In this document: piece after piece, positions 14,033 through 23,585 of the stretch | Layout: the number at the start of each line of letters is the position of its first letter | Position numbering within the stretch: position 1 is the stretch's first letter | Assembly: GCA_964371075.1 (NCBI GenBank) | Contig: CAYJKN010000005.1 | Span: 1-64,000 of the forward strand | Reading direction: 5' to 3' | Source: UTCHB3 sp964371075 | GTDB lineage: Bacteria; Bacteroidota; Ignavibacteria; Ignavibacteriales; Ignavibacteriaceae | Length of the DNA: 64,000 nt | The notes under the pieces: generated by a model | Databases searched by the model: none | The model's input: the letters and a program-made list of their open reading frames with translations, nothing else | What the model was told of the DNA's origin: nothing | Position numbers and translations under genes: made by a program

Positions 14033-17000
14033 CTTAATAAAACCATTTTTTTGGTCGAAATATAGTTGCCGGCAACCATTCTCACAAAATAAACTCCACT
14101 TGGAAGTCCCTTTGCATCAAAAACAACTGAATGAAATCCGGATTCCATCATCCCGCTTACGAGTGTTGTCTGCTCTTCGCCAAGGGAATTATAAACAACA
14201 AGTTTCACCAGACCCGATTGGGGCAATGCAAAACGGATAGCCGTGGAAGGATTAAACGGATTTGGATAATTTTGATGAAGAACATATTCCGTTGGTAAAT
14301 CTGCTGTTGTTGATTCAATTCCCGTCAGATTGCGTACGATATTAATGTAGTTAAAATTGAATTCCGGTCCTTCGGCTTCAAATCTCAGTATGTGTACACC
14401 CGCTTCAAGCCGGATGTTTGTTGAGACAACATCTCCCCAGAACTGCCATCCACCAGTGACAGGTACAGTCTTTTTGCCGGTTACATTTATTCCATCAATT
14501 GAGATGTGGTAACTGCCCCCACCGGGAACCGAAGCTGTTCTGGCTGAGAAGTCATAATATCCCGTTTCAGTTACATTAATTGTATATTCCATCCACTCAC
14601 CTGCTTTGATCCAGCCGACATCATATCCACCACCAACATCTCCACATCCTTCAATGTCAACTCCCTCATTTGGACGGAAAGGAACGCCCACATTTTGAGG
14701 ATCACTGTCATGATAAGCAACACCTTCACCACCAAGATCAAATTCCTCCGCCTGAATTATTCCCGGAACAGTTTTTGGAGTTCCTGTATAAGGTGTGCCG
14801 TTTCCATCAACAGTGATTACAATTTCACCAATACCGGTGAGATTTAAATTATTTTTGACCGTAAGAACCGCTGTGTAAACTCCGGGTGTTCTGTAGATAT
14901 GAGTTGTATCTGCACTGTAAGCCATTGTAGAATCACCAAAATCCCAATGATATGAGGTAATCGTGCCGTTTCTATCGAAACTGTTACTCCCTTTAAACTT
15001 TACAGTAAGGGGGGCTTTTCCCTTTGAAACATCCGAGATTGGAACTGCCACAGGCATCCCCACACCTGAAGTGTCACTGTTAAACGAACGCATCGATTTT
15101 CCCGGTACTAACATCGAATACCCATCAGAAAAATTCACCATCAGGGGAGTGTTTCCCGGATTATAAGCCACATAAGTGTTCTTTTGTGAACCCGATTTAA
15201 AGACCGCATAAGTGGGGATATCAGCAGTAACAGTTGTGTTCAGTCTCCCGATTTTCCTTAAATTCCCCAACCAGTGATAAGTATGCGCTCTGGATTCACC
15301 ATCAAACTGCTCGTAATAAGGTTCGGCATAAAACTGATTCATGGCAAATTGTGGATCAGAAAAAGCATACCACTGCCAAATAACATCTTTCCATTTACGG
15401 GGTTTGCTCCCAATCTCGTTCACCATTTCGGCGTAATTTATATCGATGTACTCAGGATTTCTTCCATGATATAACGACCCACCCGTCATTGGAAGGAAGT
15501 TAATTCCGTGGATAAATTCAGGATCGGCACCAAACCAGGTGGAATGTACACCCTTGCCACCCCAAACCATTCCCAAAGCAGTTCTGGGATAGGATGAGGG
15601 AAAAACCACATTATCAATATCAAAAAAGTATTGTTCGATTGCAGCTCTTTCGTTTGCATAGAGGTAAATCCCAAGATCACGAATGGTATCATTTTGAGTT
15701 ACAGAACCCCATAAAGCCACGCCATAAGAAAAGTTCATCGATTCAGAGCTGGATTCCTCATTGTTTCCGTCACCAAAATCACCATGTCCTGCTTCCCATG
15801 AATGTCCTTCATAAGGATCAAAACTTCTTAAAAAAGGGAATCTTCTGTCGTTCCTGTCCCAATTCACACAATCTTTAATAAGCAGGTTGATCATTCCACC
15901 CCATTGCGATTCCAAAGCCCACTGGGGGTCATACTGAGCCAACGTAGCGGCAGCCACTATCAAGTACCCATAATGAAAATTGTGGTCGTTAAGTTGATTG
16001 TCAGCACCATATCCAGAGGGATATGCAGAAAGAGTATTCCAGTTGGCAATCCATGAAATCTCAGCACCGCCGCCAACTGTTAACCACGCTTCAAGTCTGT
16101 TTTTAATCTGTTGAAGGAAGTGATCACGAGCAGCGGTTTTTCCAAGTTGATCGGCTATCCTCACAACATGAGCAAATCTGGCGATTGATTTCCCGTTCTC
16201 ATAGATTGGTCCGGGAGAGAGGGTTTCCATTGCAATCGAATCGATATATGACCCCAAAATTGTTGGGTTATAAATTCCCTCATCGGGGAAAGCGGGAAGG
16301 ATGCCGTTAAATTCGTTGGTTGTTGAAAAAGTATTCCCGTCAAATATTTTCATTTCACCCCTGACCGAAACATACGAGTAAGGAGTTAGAGGGGCAGTTG
16401 TATTAATCCACTGATGTCTGAACAATGCAGTTAATGTTCCGTTCAGGTTCCCTGCTGTGCTGTCTTTTAAAACTGTTTGATAACTAAAATTGGTAACAAC
16501 CTCAGCGTTTTGTTTATCATAAGTCCAGGATACGATACTGCCCGTTACAAATGCATAAGCCCGTTTTCTGTAATATTCCAGGGTTGCCGGGGTGTTATCG
16601 GGTAAAATTGCGACGGAAAGGAAATCTTTTCCGTTGAGGGTTGATACAAGTGTTGTGGTACCTGTCCATGTTGATCCCGTAGGTCCAAATATTCCATAAT
16701 GTCTTCCGGCTACCGTTAAACCAACCACTCCGTTTGAGTTTGACCATATGACAGGTGTCTCTTTGCATACAACTTTTGCATTCCCACCGGCGATGGTAAA
16801 AAATGCGTAAGGCAAACCGTGTCCAATCGTTGTTTTCATCGATCTGACTCCATCATTCCACGATGCCGTTACTGTCCAGTCACCATAATTATCAACAAGG
16901 GTTCTTGATGAATTTAATCCTTCAACACCAACTGTTAACTGTTGCTGATAAGGATAGAGGTAATCTGCTGCGGCAAAAACGGGATCCTTAGTATATCCCA

Positions 17001-17316
17001 TTCCCAAACCATCTGCTCCGGCTTTAACCACCAATGGTAAAACATACAAAGTATTGGAATGTTGACTGCCGTAAAACGGAAAAATCAGGCTGCTCCACCA
17101 ATCGTTAGTCTGAACGGGCTGATTAAAACTTGTAGATACTTTTGGAACCACAGGCGAGCCTTGAGAGGATGATGGACCAATGGCTCCTGAAGGAAGAACA
17201 GTACTGTAACTGCCATTCCCTACCTGAACCGACTGTCCATTAAGATTTACGCTCTGAAGAAAAAGGAGCATGATTAAAAAAACAAAAAGTCCGGGTTTGA
17301 TAGCTCGCAGACTCAT
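14029..17316 (-). CDS. T9SS-secreted GH81 endo-beta-1,3-glucanase with PKD and CBM6
   Basis: The predicted extracellular endo-1,3-beta-glucanase has a signal peptide (1-28), then a GH81 catalytic region (about 30-750). The GH81 motifs are NDHNFHYGY (Asp444) and DPYEGHSWEAGHGDFGDGNNEESSSES (candidate Glu521 and Glu525). A PKD domain (about 756-838, YHWDFGD), a CBM6/35-like domain (850-996) and a type A sorting domain (1011-1095, NYPNPFNPST) follow. I start it at 17316: AAAGGAG stands just before that ATG and the signal peptide begins there. The 120-base gap from the GH5 gene upstream holds no clear promoter. It would attack laminarin, curdlan or callose-like chains outside the cell. Confidence 0.92.
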   Translation of the reverse strand: MSLRAIKPGLFVFLIMLLFLQSVNLNGQSVQVGNGSYSTVLPSGAIGPSSSQGSPVVPKVSTSFNQPVQTNDWWSSLIFPFYGSQHSNTLYVLPLVVKAGADGLGMGYTKDPVFAAADYLYPYQQQLTVGVEGLNSSRTLVDNYGDWTVTASWNDGVRSMKTTIGHGLPYAFFTIAGGNAKVVCKETPVIWSNSNGVVGLTVAGRHYGIFGPTGSTWTGTTTLVSTLNGKDFLSVAILPDNTPATLEYYRKRAYAFVTGSIVSWTYDKQNAEVVTNFSYQTVLKDSTAGNLNGTLTALFRHQWINTTAPLTPYSYVSVRGEMKIFDGNTFSTTNEFNGILPAFPDEGIYNPTILGSYIDSIAMETLSPGPIYENGKSIARFAHVVRIADQLGKTAARDHFLQQIKNRLEAWLTVGGGAEISWIANWNTLSAYPSGYGADNQLNDHNFHYGYLIVAAATLAQYDPQWALESQWGGMINLLIKDCVNWDRNDRRFPFLRSFDPYEGHSWEAGHGDFGDGNNEESSSESMNFSYGVALWGSVTQNDTIRDLGIYLYANERAAIEQYFFDIDNVVFPSSYPRTALGMVWGGKGVHSTWFGADPEFIHGINFLPMTGGSLYHGRNPEYIDINYAEMVNEIGSKPRKWKDVIWQWYAFSDPQFAMNQFYAEPYYEQFDGESRAHTYHWLGNLRKIGRLNTTVTADIPTYAVFKSGSQKNTYVAYNPGNTPLMVNFSDGYSMLVPGKSMRSFNSDTSGVGMPVAVPISDVSKGKAPLTVKFKGSNSFDRNGTITSYHWDFGDSTMAYSADTTHIYRTPGVYTAVLTVKNNLNLTGIGEIVITVDGNGTPYTGTPKTVPGIIQAEEFDLGGEGVAYHDSDPQNVGVPFRPNEGVDIEGCGDVGGGYDVGWIKAGEWMEYTINVTETGYYDFSARTASVPGGGSYHISIDGINVTGKKTVPVTGGWQFWGDVVSTNIRLEAGVHILRFEAEGPEFNFNYINIVRNLTGIESTTADLPTEYVLHQNYPNPFNPSTAIRFALPQSGLVKLVVYNSLGEEQTTLVSGMMESGFHSVVFDAKGLPSGVYFVRMVAGNYISTKKMVLLR

Positions 17317-17435
17317 ATAAACTCCTTTTATTAAAAGATTGGGCAAGAATTTGTTGTATAAATGGAGGTTTGGAAGACCAAAGATCAATGAATTAAAACT
17401 CAAATTTTCTTTAATCTTCCTTCCCTCCTGAGAAA

Positions 17436-19421
17436 CTATTTTAATAGAAGCATTTTGCGGGAGGTGATAAAATTTCCGGTTTCCATTCTGCAGAAATAAA
17501 CTCCACTTGGAAGATTTCCTGCATCAAAAGAAACTGAATGTTTTCCGGCACTAACTTCACCATCAACAAGAACCGATACCTTTTCACCAAGATTGTTATA
17601 CACACTAATACTAACAAAACCGTCAACAGGAAGTGAATATTTGACTACAGTGGAAGGATTAAACGGATTTGGATGGTTTTGGCTCAGGTCAAATTCCAAA
17701 GGCAATTGAGTTTCGTCTTCAATATCTGTAGAGATCAAAGTGAAATCAATATTACTGAGGTTAAAATTGCCGTTGTAGAACCGAAGTGTAAGTTTGTGAG
17801 TTCCTGCAGTAAGATTAATATTCTCAAGTAAAACATTCTGCCAGTTTTGCCAGCCTCCTGTTGCAGGAATATTTACCATGCTTAAACCTTGTCCGTCAAC
17901 AAGAACAAAAATTTGTCCACCTGCATTTTGGGCGGCAACATTAAACGCTGCACTGTAAACACCACTCGTCTGAACTTGCACAGTATAAGCCAACCACTCA
18001 TTGTTCTCTATCCAACCAACATCATATCCATTTGATGAAAAATCACTGCATTGTTCGATGTCAACACCATCATTTCGGTAGTTGTATCCGGAATTATAGG
18101 TGGTTCCATTATTGGTGTTTTGGTAAGCAACATCCGAGTAAGCCACTCCCTGTTTTCCCATATCATAATTGGGTGCATAGATTGTTCCCGGGATCAGATT
18201 TTCGGCATAAGGTGCAGAAGTGGTTGTGAATGGTTGCTTTAGCAAGGCATACACATAATCTTTGTTGTAAGTACACATCTCAAGTTTAAGTGCGTTTGCC
18301 TGTGCCATCAGTGCACCCTGAGCGTAGGATGCAGTTGGTCTTGTTCCCGATCCACTCCAATAATTCAGAAGTGTTTGATAAAGTGGTGAAAGGGTCGCTG
18401 AAAGAGGTCCTGCAATCGACTTAATTTTTTTGTGAGGCCATGAAGCCCAGCCGATATTGTTGTTGTGCATCAATTCCACAAAATCGGAAAGCCACTGATT
18501 TGAGTTTTCACCCGTTTCACCCAGCCATAATGGTCTGTTAAAGTTATTGCGGAGATCGAGTAAATACTGAATTGAACCGGTATTGTTTGTATTCCAGTAT
18601 TTATGGAAACTGTAAACCATATTGGCATCCCAAGGGGGTGTTAAACCTGCAAAGTCGGTTGCATACCAGTTACCTTCGATATAAATTATATGGTTGGTAT
18701 CCACTGCCCTGATGGTATCAGTAAGTCTGATATAAATATCACGAAGAGGGACATTGTTTGTTCCCAAGTTCCATTTTGGTTCGTTGAGCAGGTCGTATCC
18801 ACCGATCCACTCTTCATCTTTGTACTTCTCTGCCAGTTTCCGCCAGATTTTCACAGTAAGGTCTTTATTCTGTTCACTTTCCCATAAAGAAGGAAAAGCA
18901 GAGTTATAGTCACTTATCGGCTGGTCACTTTGCCCACCGGGAGCAGCGTGCATATCCAAAATGAGATACATCTGATTTGCCTTACACCATGCCAGAAGTG
19001 AATCAGTATAATCAAAACCCTTCTGCAAAAAAACAGGTGGATTTGTGTTGGTAGCAAAAAGATTGTAATGAAATGGCAACCGGACCGAGTTAAAACCCCA
19101 CGCTTTAAGAGAATCGATATCCACTTTTTTTACATAGTTGTTTCGATAGGTCTCATAAAAAGTTTCAGTGTTTGTCTCACCAATTAAATCAGTGATTTTG
19201 GCTCTAATTTGCCATTGGGCATTTGCAAATGCTGAGGTATGAAGCATGTAACCTTCCTGAAGTAACCAACCTCCAAGACCGACACCCTTGAGGACATAAT
19301 TTTGTCCCACACCGTTAACAATATTTTTTCCCGAGACTTTTAAGAACCCCTGGGCAGCAAGGGGCATTGCCAAAACCAACAGTAATACTACCCGGGGGAG
19401 AACTTTTACAAATAACTTCAT
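17436..19421 (-). CDS. T9SS-secreted GH5 glucanase with CBM6-like domain
   Basis: The GH5 barrel resembles the yeast-type exo-beta-1,3-glucanase subgroup (start LKGVGLGGWLLQEGYM). It has a signal peptide (1-24), acid/base Glu214 in YDLLNEP and nucleophile Glu302 in LWLGETGE. A carbohydrate-binding module of the CBM6 type follows (about 420-565, DGVDIEQC, YDVGWIENNEWLAYTV). A sorting domain (about 575-661, NHPNPFNPSTVVKYSLP) ends the protein. The chosen start at 19421 is preceded by GGTGG and opens the signal peptide. It lies one base after the GH3 stop. A close paralogue without CBM or sorting domain is encoded at 40751-41956. Confidence 0.92.
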   Translation of the reverse strand: MKLFVKVLPRVVLLLVLAMPLAAQGFLKVSGKNIVNGVGQNYVLKGVGLGGWLLQEGYMLHTSAFANAQWQIRAKITDLIGETNTETFYETYRNNYVKKVDIDSLKAWGFNSVRLPFHYNLFATNTNPPVFLQKGFDYTDSLLAWCKANQMYLILDMHAAPGGQSDQPISDYNSAFPSLWESEQNKDLTVKIWRKLAEKYKDEEWIGGYDLLNEPKWNLGTNNVPLRDIYIRLTDTIRAVDTNHIIYIEGNWYATDFAGLTPPWDANMVYSFHKYWNTNNTGSIQYLLDLRNNFNRPLWLGETGENSNQWLSDFVELMHNNNIGWASWPHKKIKSIAGPLSATLSPLYQTLLNYWSGSGTRPTASYAQGALMAQANALKLEMCTYNKDYVYALLKQPFTTTSAPYAENLIPGTIYAPNYDMGKQGVAYSDVAYQNTNNGTTYNSGYNYRNDGVDIEQCSDFSSNGYDVGWIENNEWLAYTVQVQTSGVYSAAFNVAAQNAGGQIFVLVDGQGLSMVNIPATGGWQNWQNVLLENINLTAGTHKLTLRFYNGNFNLSNIDFTLISTDIEDETQLPLEFDLSQNHPNPFNPSTVVKYSLPVDGFVSISVYNNLGEKVSVLVDGEVSAGKHSVSFDAGNLPSGVYFCRMETGNFITSRKMLLLK

Positions 19422-19422
19422 T

Positions 19423-21678
19423 TTATTTTCCACCACCAAAGACAAGATTGAACCTTGATTTAAGATCACCAATCGTTACAACAAATTCACCCAACTCAAC
19501 AATTCTGCTGTTTGAGGCGCCAATAAACGATAGATGTTCCCAACCAAGAGTGAAGTGTAATGTTTTGCTTTCACCGGGGGCAAGTTCAACTTTCTCAAAA
19601 CCTTTTAATTGTTTGTTTGGTCGTGAAACTGTTCCAAAAAGATCGGTCAGGTAAAGCAGGACAGATTCTTTCCCTTTTACATTCCCTGTGTTTTTTACAG
19701 TAACCGACACTTTTAACTCTTCGTTTTCGGTGATTTTATCTGTGCTGAGCTTTAAATCCGAATATGTAAATTTAGTGTAGCTTAAACCATGACCAAATGG
19801 ATAAAGAGGATTGTAACCGTTGCCGTCAAAAAATTCGATCGGTTTATAATCGTAAAGTGTAATGGCATTTGGGGACCTGGGATATGTAATCGGAAGTTTT
19901 CCACTTGGATTGGTAACTCCATACAATACATCCGAGATAGCAACACCACCCTGCATTCCGGGGAGAAATGCCACAACCACTCCATCAACTTTGTCGGCGA
20001 TCTCGGTAATTACTCTTGGTCTACCTTCAATCATAACAAGCACAACAGGTTTCCCTGTGGCAATCATCATTTTGGCGTAATCCAATTGAGCTTTTGGAAG
20101 TGTAAGATCGCCAATGTTCCCGGGAGTTTCGCAGTAGGCAGATTCACCGAGACAAAGAACTATAACATCAGACTCTTTTGCATTTTTTACAGCATTGTCA
20201 ACATCAAGCAGCTTATCAAAAGAACAACCCGGATTGTAGATTATGTTTTTTGAAGAAACTTCAGAGACCATTGCTTTTACGACGGTTTTTTTGTCACTCT
20301 GCATGAGAGATTCTTCATTTCCTTGCCAGGTAATTGTCCAACCACCATTTAATGCCGATAACATATCAGCGGTGGGTCCGGTAACAAACACTTTTTTATC
20401 TTTTGCCAGTGGCAGGATGTTTTTGTCGTTTTTAAGCAGGACTATCGATTCACGAGCTGCATCAAGATTTGCTTGTGTGTTTTCAGGAGTTGCAAATTTT
20501 GATAAAAACGATTTGTCAGGATATGCGTTTTCGAAGAGACCAAGTTTCATTTTTACAAATAAAATTCTGCTGACTGCATCATCAATTCGGGAAACGGGCA
20601 CTGAACCCTCTTTAACAAGTTCAAGAAGGAGATCATAAAAGCTGAGGTCTGTTGGAACCATACTCATATCGATTCCCGCCATAACAGCCATAAAAACGGC
20701 TTCTTTTGGTGACTGAGCCACTCTGTCACGAGTAAAAAGTCTTTTAATATCTTCCCAGTCCGAAACAACAAATCCCTGGAACTTCATTTCACCTTTTAAT
20801 ACTTCTGTAAGGAGGTGATAGTTTGCATGTCCCGGAATGCCATCTATCTCACTTGAATTAACCATCACGGTTAAAGCTCCGGCTTTTACTGCTGCTTCAA
20901 ATGGAGGAAGGAAAAATTCTCTGAGAGTTCTTTCTGACATGTAAGCGGGTGTCCTGTCGAGCCCGTTAAACGGGAAACTGTAGCCAACATAATGTTTTAG
21001 ACAGGTAAGAAAACGGTCTTTCGGAACCAGGTTGTTCTCCTGCGATGCTTTTACATAAACACTTCCGAGCTCGGAAACAAGAAATGGATCTTCTCCCATT
21101 GTTTCCCATAATCTTGGCCATAACGATTGTCTTCCTACATCAAGAACCGGATTAAAATTCCAAGGAATTCCTGAGGCATATGTTTCAACTGCTGTAATTT
21201 CAGCTCCCTTTTTAACCAGTTCCCTGTTAAAAGTTGATGCCATCCCGAGGGATTGTGGGAAAAGTGTGGAGTTAACAGTGTAGGTAGCTCCGTGAATAGC
21301 ATCAATGCCATAAAGAACAGGTATTTTAAGCCGGGTCTTTTTTGTGGCGAGATCCTGAATTTTTGTGATCACTTCGTGCCAGTATTCAATTTCATGCGCT
21401 TTATCATAAACATTGAGGAGTGAGCCAACATTATATTTCACAACCACTTCTTCGAGTCTTGCAAGGTCAAGTTCGTGATGTTGGTCTTTATTCCCTTGTT
21501 TTTTTGAAACAGTCTGAATTGTAACCTGAGTCATCTGCCCGATCTTTTCTTCGATCGTCATTTTATCCAGAAGCTTTTTAACTTCACTTTTTAAGTTTGT
21601 ATCGTCTTTTTGTGCGTTCAGCATAGTAGAAATGCCAAGGAATAATATTGTAATTGTAAAAAACAACGATCTTTTCAT
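19423..21678 (-). CDS. Exported GH3 beta-glucosidase
   Basis: The two-domain GH3 enzyme with a C-terminal fibronectin-like domain is predicted to release glucose from beta-gluco-oligosaccharides. The signal peptide is residues 1-22. The nucleophile is Asp307 in GFVVSDWEDI. Other family motifs are LDKMTIEEKIGQMTQ, CLKHYVGY and the later YPFGHGLSYTKFTYS. The length of 751 matches BglX-type enzymes. It has no T9SS domain and so is probably periplasmic, taking what the TonB receptor delivers. It lies between the GH16 and GH5 genes. Confidence 0.94.
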   Translation of the reverse strand: MKRSLFFTITILFLGISTMLNAQKDDTNLKSEVKKLLDKMTIEEKIGQMTQVTIQTVSKKQGNKDQHHELDLARLEEVVVKYNVGSLLNVYDKAHEIEYWHEVITKIQDLATKKTRLKIPVLYGIDAIHGATYTVNSTLFPQSLGMASTFNRELVKKGAEITAVETYASGIPWNFNPVLDVGRQSLWPRLWETMGEDPFLVSELGSVYVKASQENNLVPKDRFLTCLKHYVGYSFPFNGLDRTPAYMSERTLREFFLPPFEAAVKAGALTVMVNSSEIDGIPGHANYHLLTEVLKGEMKFQGFVVSDWEDIKRLFTRDRVAQSPKEAVFMAVMAGIDMSMVPTDLSFYDLLLELVKEGSVPVSRIDDAVSRILFVKMKLGLFENAYPDKSFLSKFATPENTQANLDAARESIVLLKNDKNILPLAKDKKVFVTGPTADMLSALNGGWTITWQGNEESLMQSDKKTVVKAMVSEVSSKNIIYNPGCSFDKLLDVDNAVKNAKESDVIVLCLGESAYCETPGNIGDLTLPKAQLDYAKMMIATGKPVVLVMIEGRPRVITEIADKVDGVVVAFLPGMQGGVAISDVLYGVTNPSGKLPITYPRSPNAITLYDYKPIEFFDGNGYNPLYPFGHGLSYTKFTYSDLKLSTDKITENEELKVSVTVKNTGNVKGKESVLLYLTDLFGTVSRPNKQLKGFEKVELAPGESKTLHFTLGWEHLSFIGASNSRIVELGEFVVTIGDLKSRFNLVFGGGK

Positions 21679-21721
21679 AATTTTTTCAGCAGTTTGTTTA
21701 TGTTTATTTATTGATGACCTG

Positions 21722-23518
21722 TCACTTCAAGTAAACAAGTTTACCCGTTTGTGTTCTACCGGTCCCGGAGATTGAATAAAAATATGCCCCACTGGAACCA
21801 AATTCAGTGGTTCCCAAAGGGAAGGAATGAAAGCCCTGTTCAAGGTAGCCAAGATCATCCTCAAAAACTGTCTCTCCCATTGTGTTGAACAGGGCAAACC
21901 GAAAAAAATCCGGTTTGTTAACATTAAATGAAATCACTGTCTGCCCGTTAAACGGATTTGGATAATTCTGATTCAACGAAAAATCACCGGGGAACTCTGA
22001 CTGCCCGTCCTGAACACCAGTTGGATCAGATTCGATTATTATTCCGCTGATCACAGGATTATCTATCTGTGCAGCAAAATGAACATCGAGAATTCCATCC
22101 TGGACAACAATGTTGGTAAATTCTTTAACCAATGCAGTGCTTGTTCCAACTTCAGCAAATATGTCGAGATTGTTTAACACTTTAATACTCTCGAGAAATA
22201 CACTAAAAATTCTCTTGTTGGCGCTTGTAAAATAGTTTTCAGCAAAGAGGAGTTTTACTTTATATCTTCCATTGGGAACTCTGACTCTGTAGTTTGCCAT
22301 TCCATATTTTTCATTGCGATAAACTTCATCCTCGTCTGTGCCGTTTATTTGCAGATTTGACGAATAGGATGCAGTTGTTCCGTCAAGGAAACCGTAATCA
22401 CCCGCCAAAGTCCATTCTGTATCTGCCATATAACCGATAACAGCAGGCCCGCCACAGTTAAGTTTAATTGGATAAGTCCAGTTTCTTTGTAAAATTATTG
22501 TAACAGCTTTAGGAGCAGAGGTGTTGTTAAACCTGTCTTTCACATTCATAACAAGGAGGTTTTTGGTAGTGGTAAAATCCCATCCGGAAACGGTCAGTTC
22601 CACACTTCTTGGGTCACTCCGTAGAGTTACACTCTGAACAGTTGCGCCAACTATATTAAAATTTGCAACATTTTGACCTGATATCGAATCAAGTTCTTCG
22701 GTAAAGTATGCTATCACTTTATTGTCTTGAACTCTTGCCGAAAGAACAACAGGAGGTTTCACATCGGTGTAACCAAGATTTACTGCATCAGTTAAACAAA
22801 GGATAAGTTTTGAATCTCTAAAAACGGCGTTTGTTGTCACAAAATCGCAGTTGTTCCCGTTAAAGGTGTGGGTGGCTTTCTCCCAACGGGCAGTATTCCA
22901 ATAATCAAAATCATCACTCCAGGAGAGCGAAAAATTATTGTTTGTGCCGTAGTTTCCGCCTCCGGGGTTATAGTTGTAATATTTCACCCAGTCATAATAT
23001 GCAAACGCAGGAAGTGCATCAACATTAAGTGTGCCTGCCCAGTTGGCGTAGGTTGGAGTCCAGTTGTTCATCATGAGTTTCTGAGCTTTATTAAGAGCTT
23101 CGATATGAGCACCAGTTTGTCTGTGAACTTCAACTCCGTCAACAAACCAGGCAACATAAGTTGGAGTCCATTCAAAAGCATAGGTGTGGTAATCGGTGTG
23201 TGGACTAAATGTTGCAGGGAAATGACTTGTGTGGTTTAACTGACCCGGGGTAATAGGGTTAAACTGAATATCGTAATCGTACCTTCCAAGAATCTCGATA
23301 TCAATTTCGTTCCAGTCCTGGATTCCGGTTGTGAACTCGTGATAAGTAAAAAAAGTTGATAACATCCCATCTCTGGCGGCGGATTTCATATTAACCTCAA
23401 ACCTGCCGTAAAGGAAGGTCTGTTTGGTCCTCAATTCCGCACCTTTAAAGTCTTTAGCTTGAACAGCCGTCGTCAACAGAAGGATGACTAAAAGTTGTAA
23501 CAAATTTCTTTTTTTCAT
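21722..23518 (-). CDS. T9SS-secreted GH16 lichenase-like glucanase, circularly permuted
   Basis: This is an endo-beta-1,3-1,4-glucanase of the GH16 type. After the signal peptide (1-21) the mature protein begins KDFKGAEL, then the core with catalytic WNEIDIEILG (Glu71, Asp73, Glu75), and AYYDWVKYYNYNPGGG near 174-188. Only after this come the strands that open an ordinary lichenase: LSWSDDFDYWNTARWEKATHTF (198-219) and SKLILCLT (236-243). This order matches the naturally permuted lichenase of Fibrobacter succinogenes. An Ig-like region (about 255-345), a malectin/CBM57-like domain (350-496) and a sorting domain (about 512-598, NYPNPFNGQT) follow. I start at 23518, where the signal peptide opens. 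Confidence 0.9.
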   Translation of the reverse strand: MKKRNLLQLLVILLLTTAVQAKDFKGAELRTKQTFLYGRFEVNMKSAARDGMLSTFFTYHEFTTGIQDWNEIDIEILGRYDYDIQFNPITPGQLNHTSHFPATFSPHTDYHTYAFEWTPTYVAWFVDGVEVHRQTGAHIEALNKAQKLMMNNWTPTYANWAGTLNVDALPAFAYYDWVKYYNYNPGGGNYGTNNNFSLSWSDDFDYWNTARWEKATHTFNGNNCDFVTTNAVFRDSKLILCLTDAVNLGYTDVKPPVVLSARVQDNKVIAYFTEELDSISGQNVANFNIVGATVQSVTLRSDPRSVELTVSGWDFTTTKNLLVMNVKDRFNNTSAPKAVTIILQRNWTYPIKLNCGGPAVIGYMADTEWTLAGDYGFLDGTTASYSSNLQINGTDEDEVYRNEKYGMANYRVRVPNGRYKVKLLFAENYFTSANKRIFSVFLESIKVLNNLDIFAEVGTSTALVKEFTNIVVQDGILDVHFAAQIDNPVISGIIIESDPTGVQDGQSEFPGDFSLNQNYPNPFNGQTVISFNVNKPDFFRFALFNTMGETVFEDDLGYLEQGFHSFPLGTTEFGSSGAYFYSISGTGRTQTGKLVYLK

Positions 23519-23543
23519 AAGCTCAATTTCATTGATAAAAAAA

Positions 23544-23578
23544 TGCCGGCTTACACATGGGAGAACGCTAAGCCGGCA
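23544..23578 (-). other. Intergenic stem-loop between PorV-like and GH16 genes
   Basis: A perfect 10-bp stem (tgccggctta / taagccggca) has a 15-base loop and no T tract on either strand. In a polycistronic transcript it could protect the upstream part from decay or adjust the expression of the following hydrolase genes. Confidence 0.5.
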
Positions 23579-23585
23579 ACTCACA

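Noticed and set aside
17317..17435. A separate sigma-54 promoter before the GH81 gene
   Set aside because: The minus strand contains CTTGCCC and other fragments, but no GG-N10-GC pair with a TGGC block.
19789..20253. A 154-codon plus-strand frame within the GH3 gene
   Set aside because: It is antisense to a well-conserved GH3 region and shows no family features.
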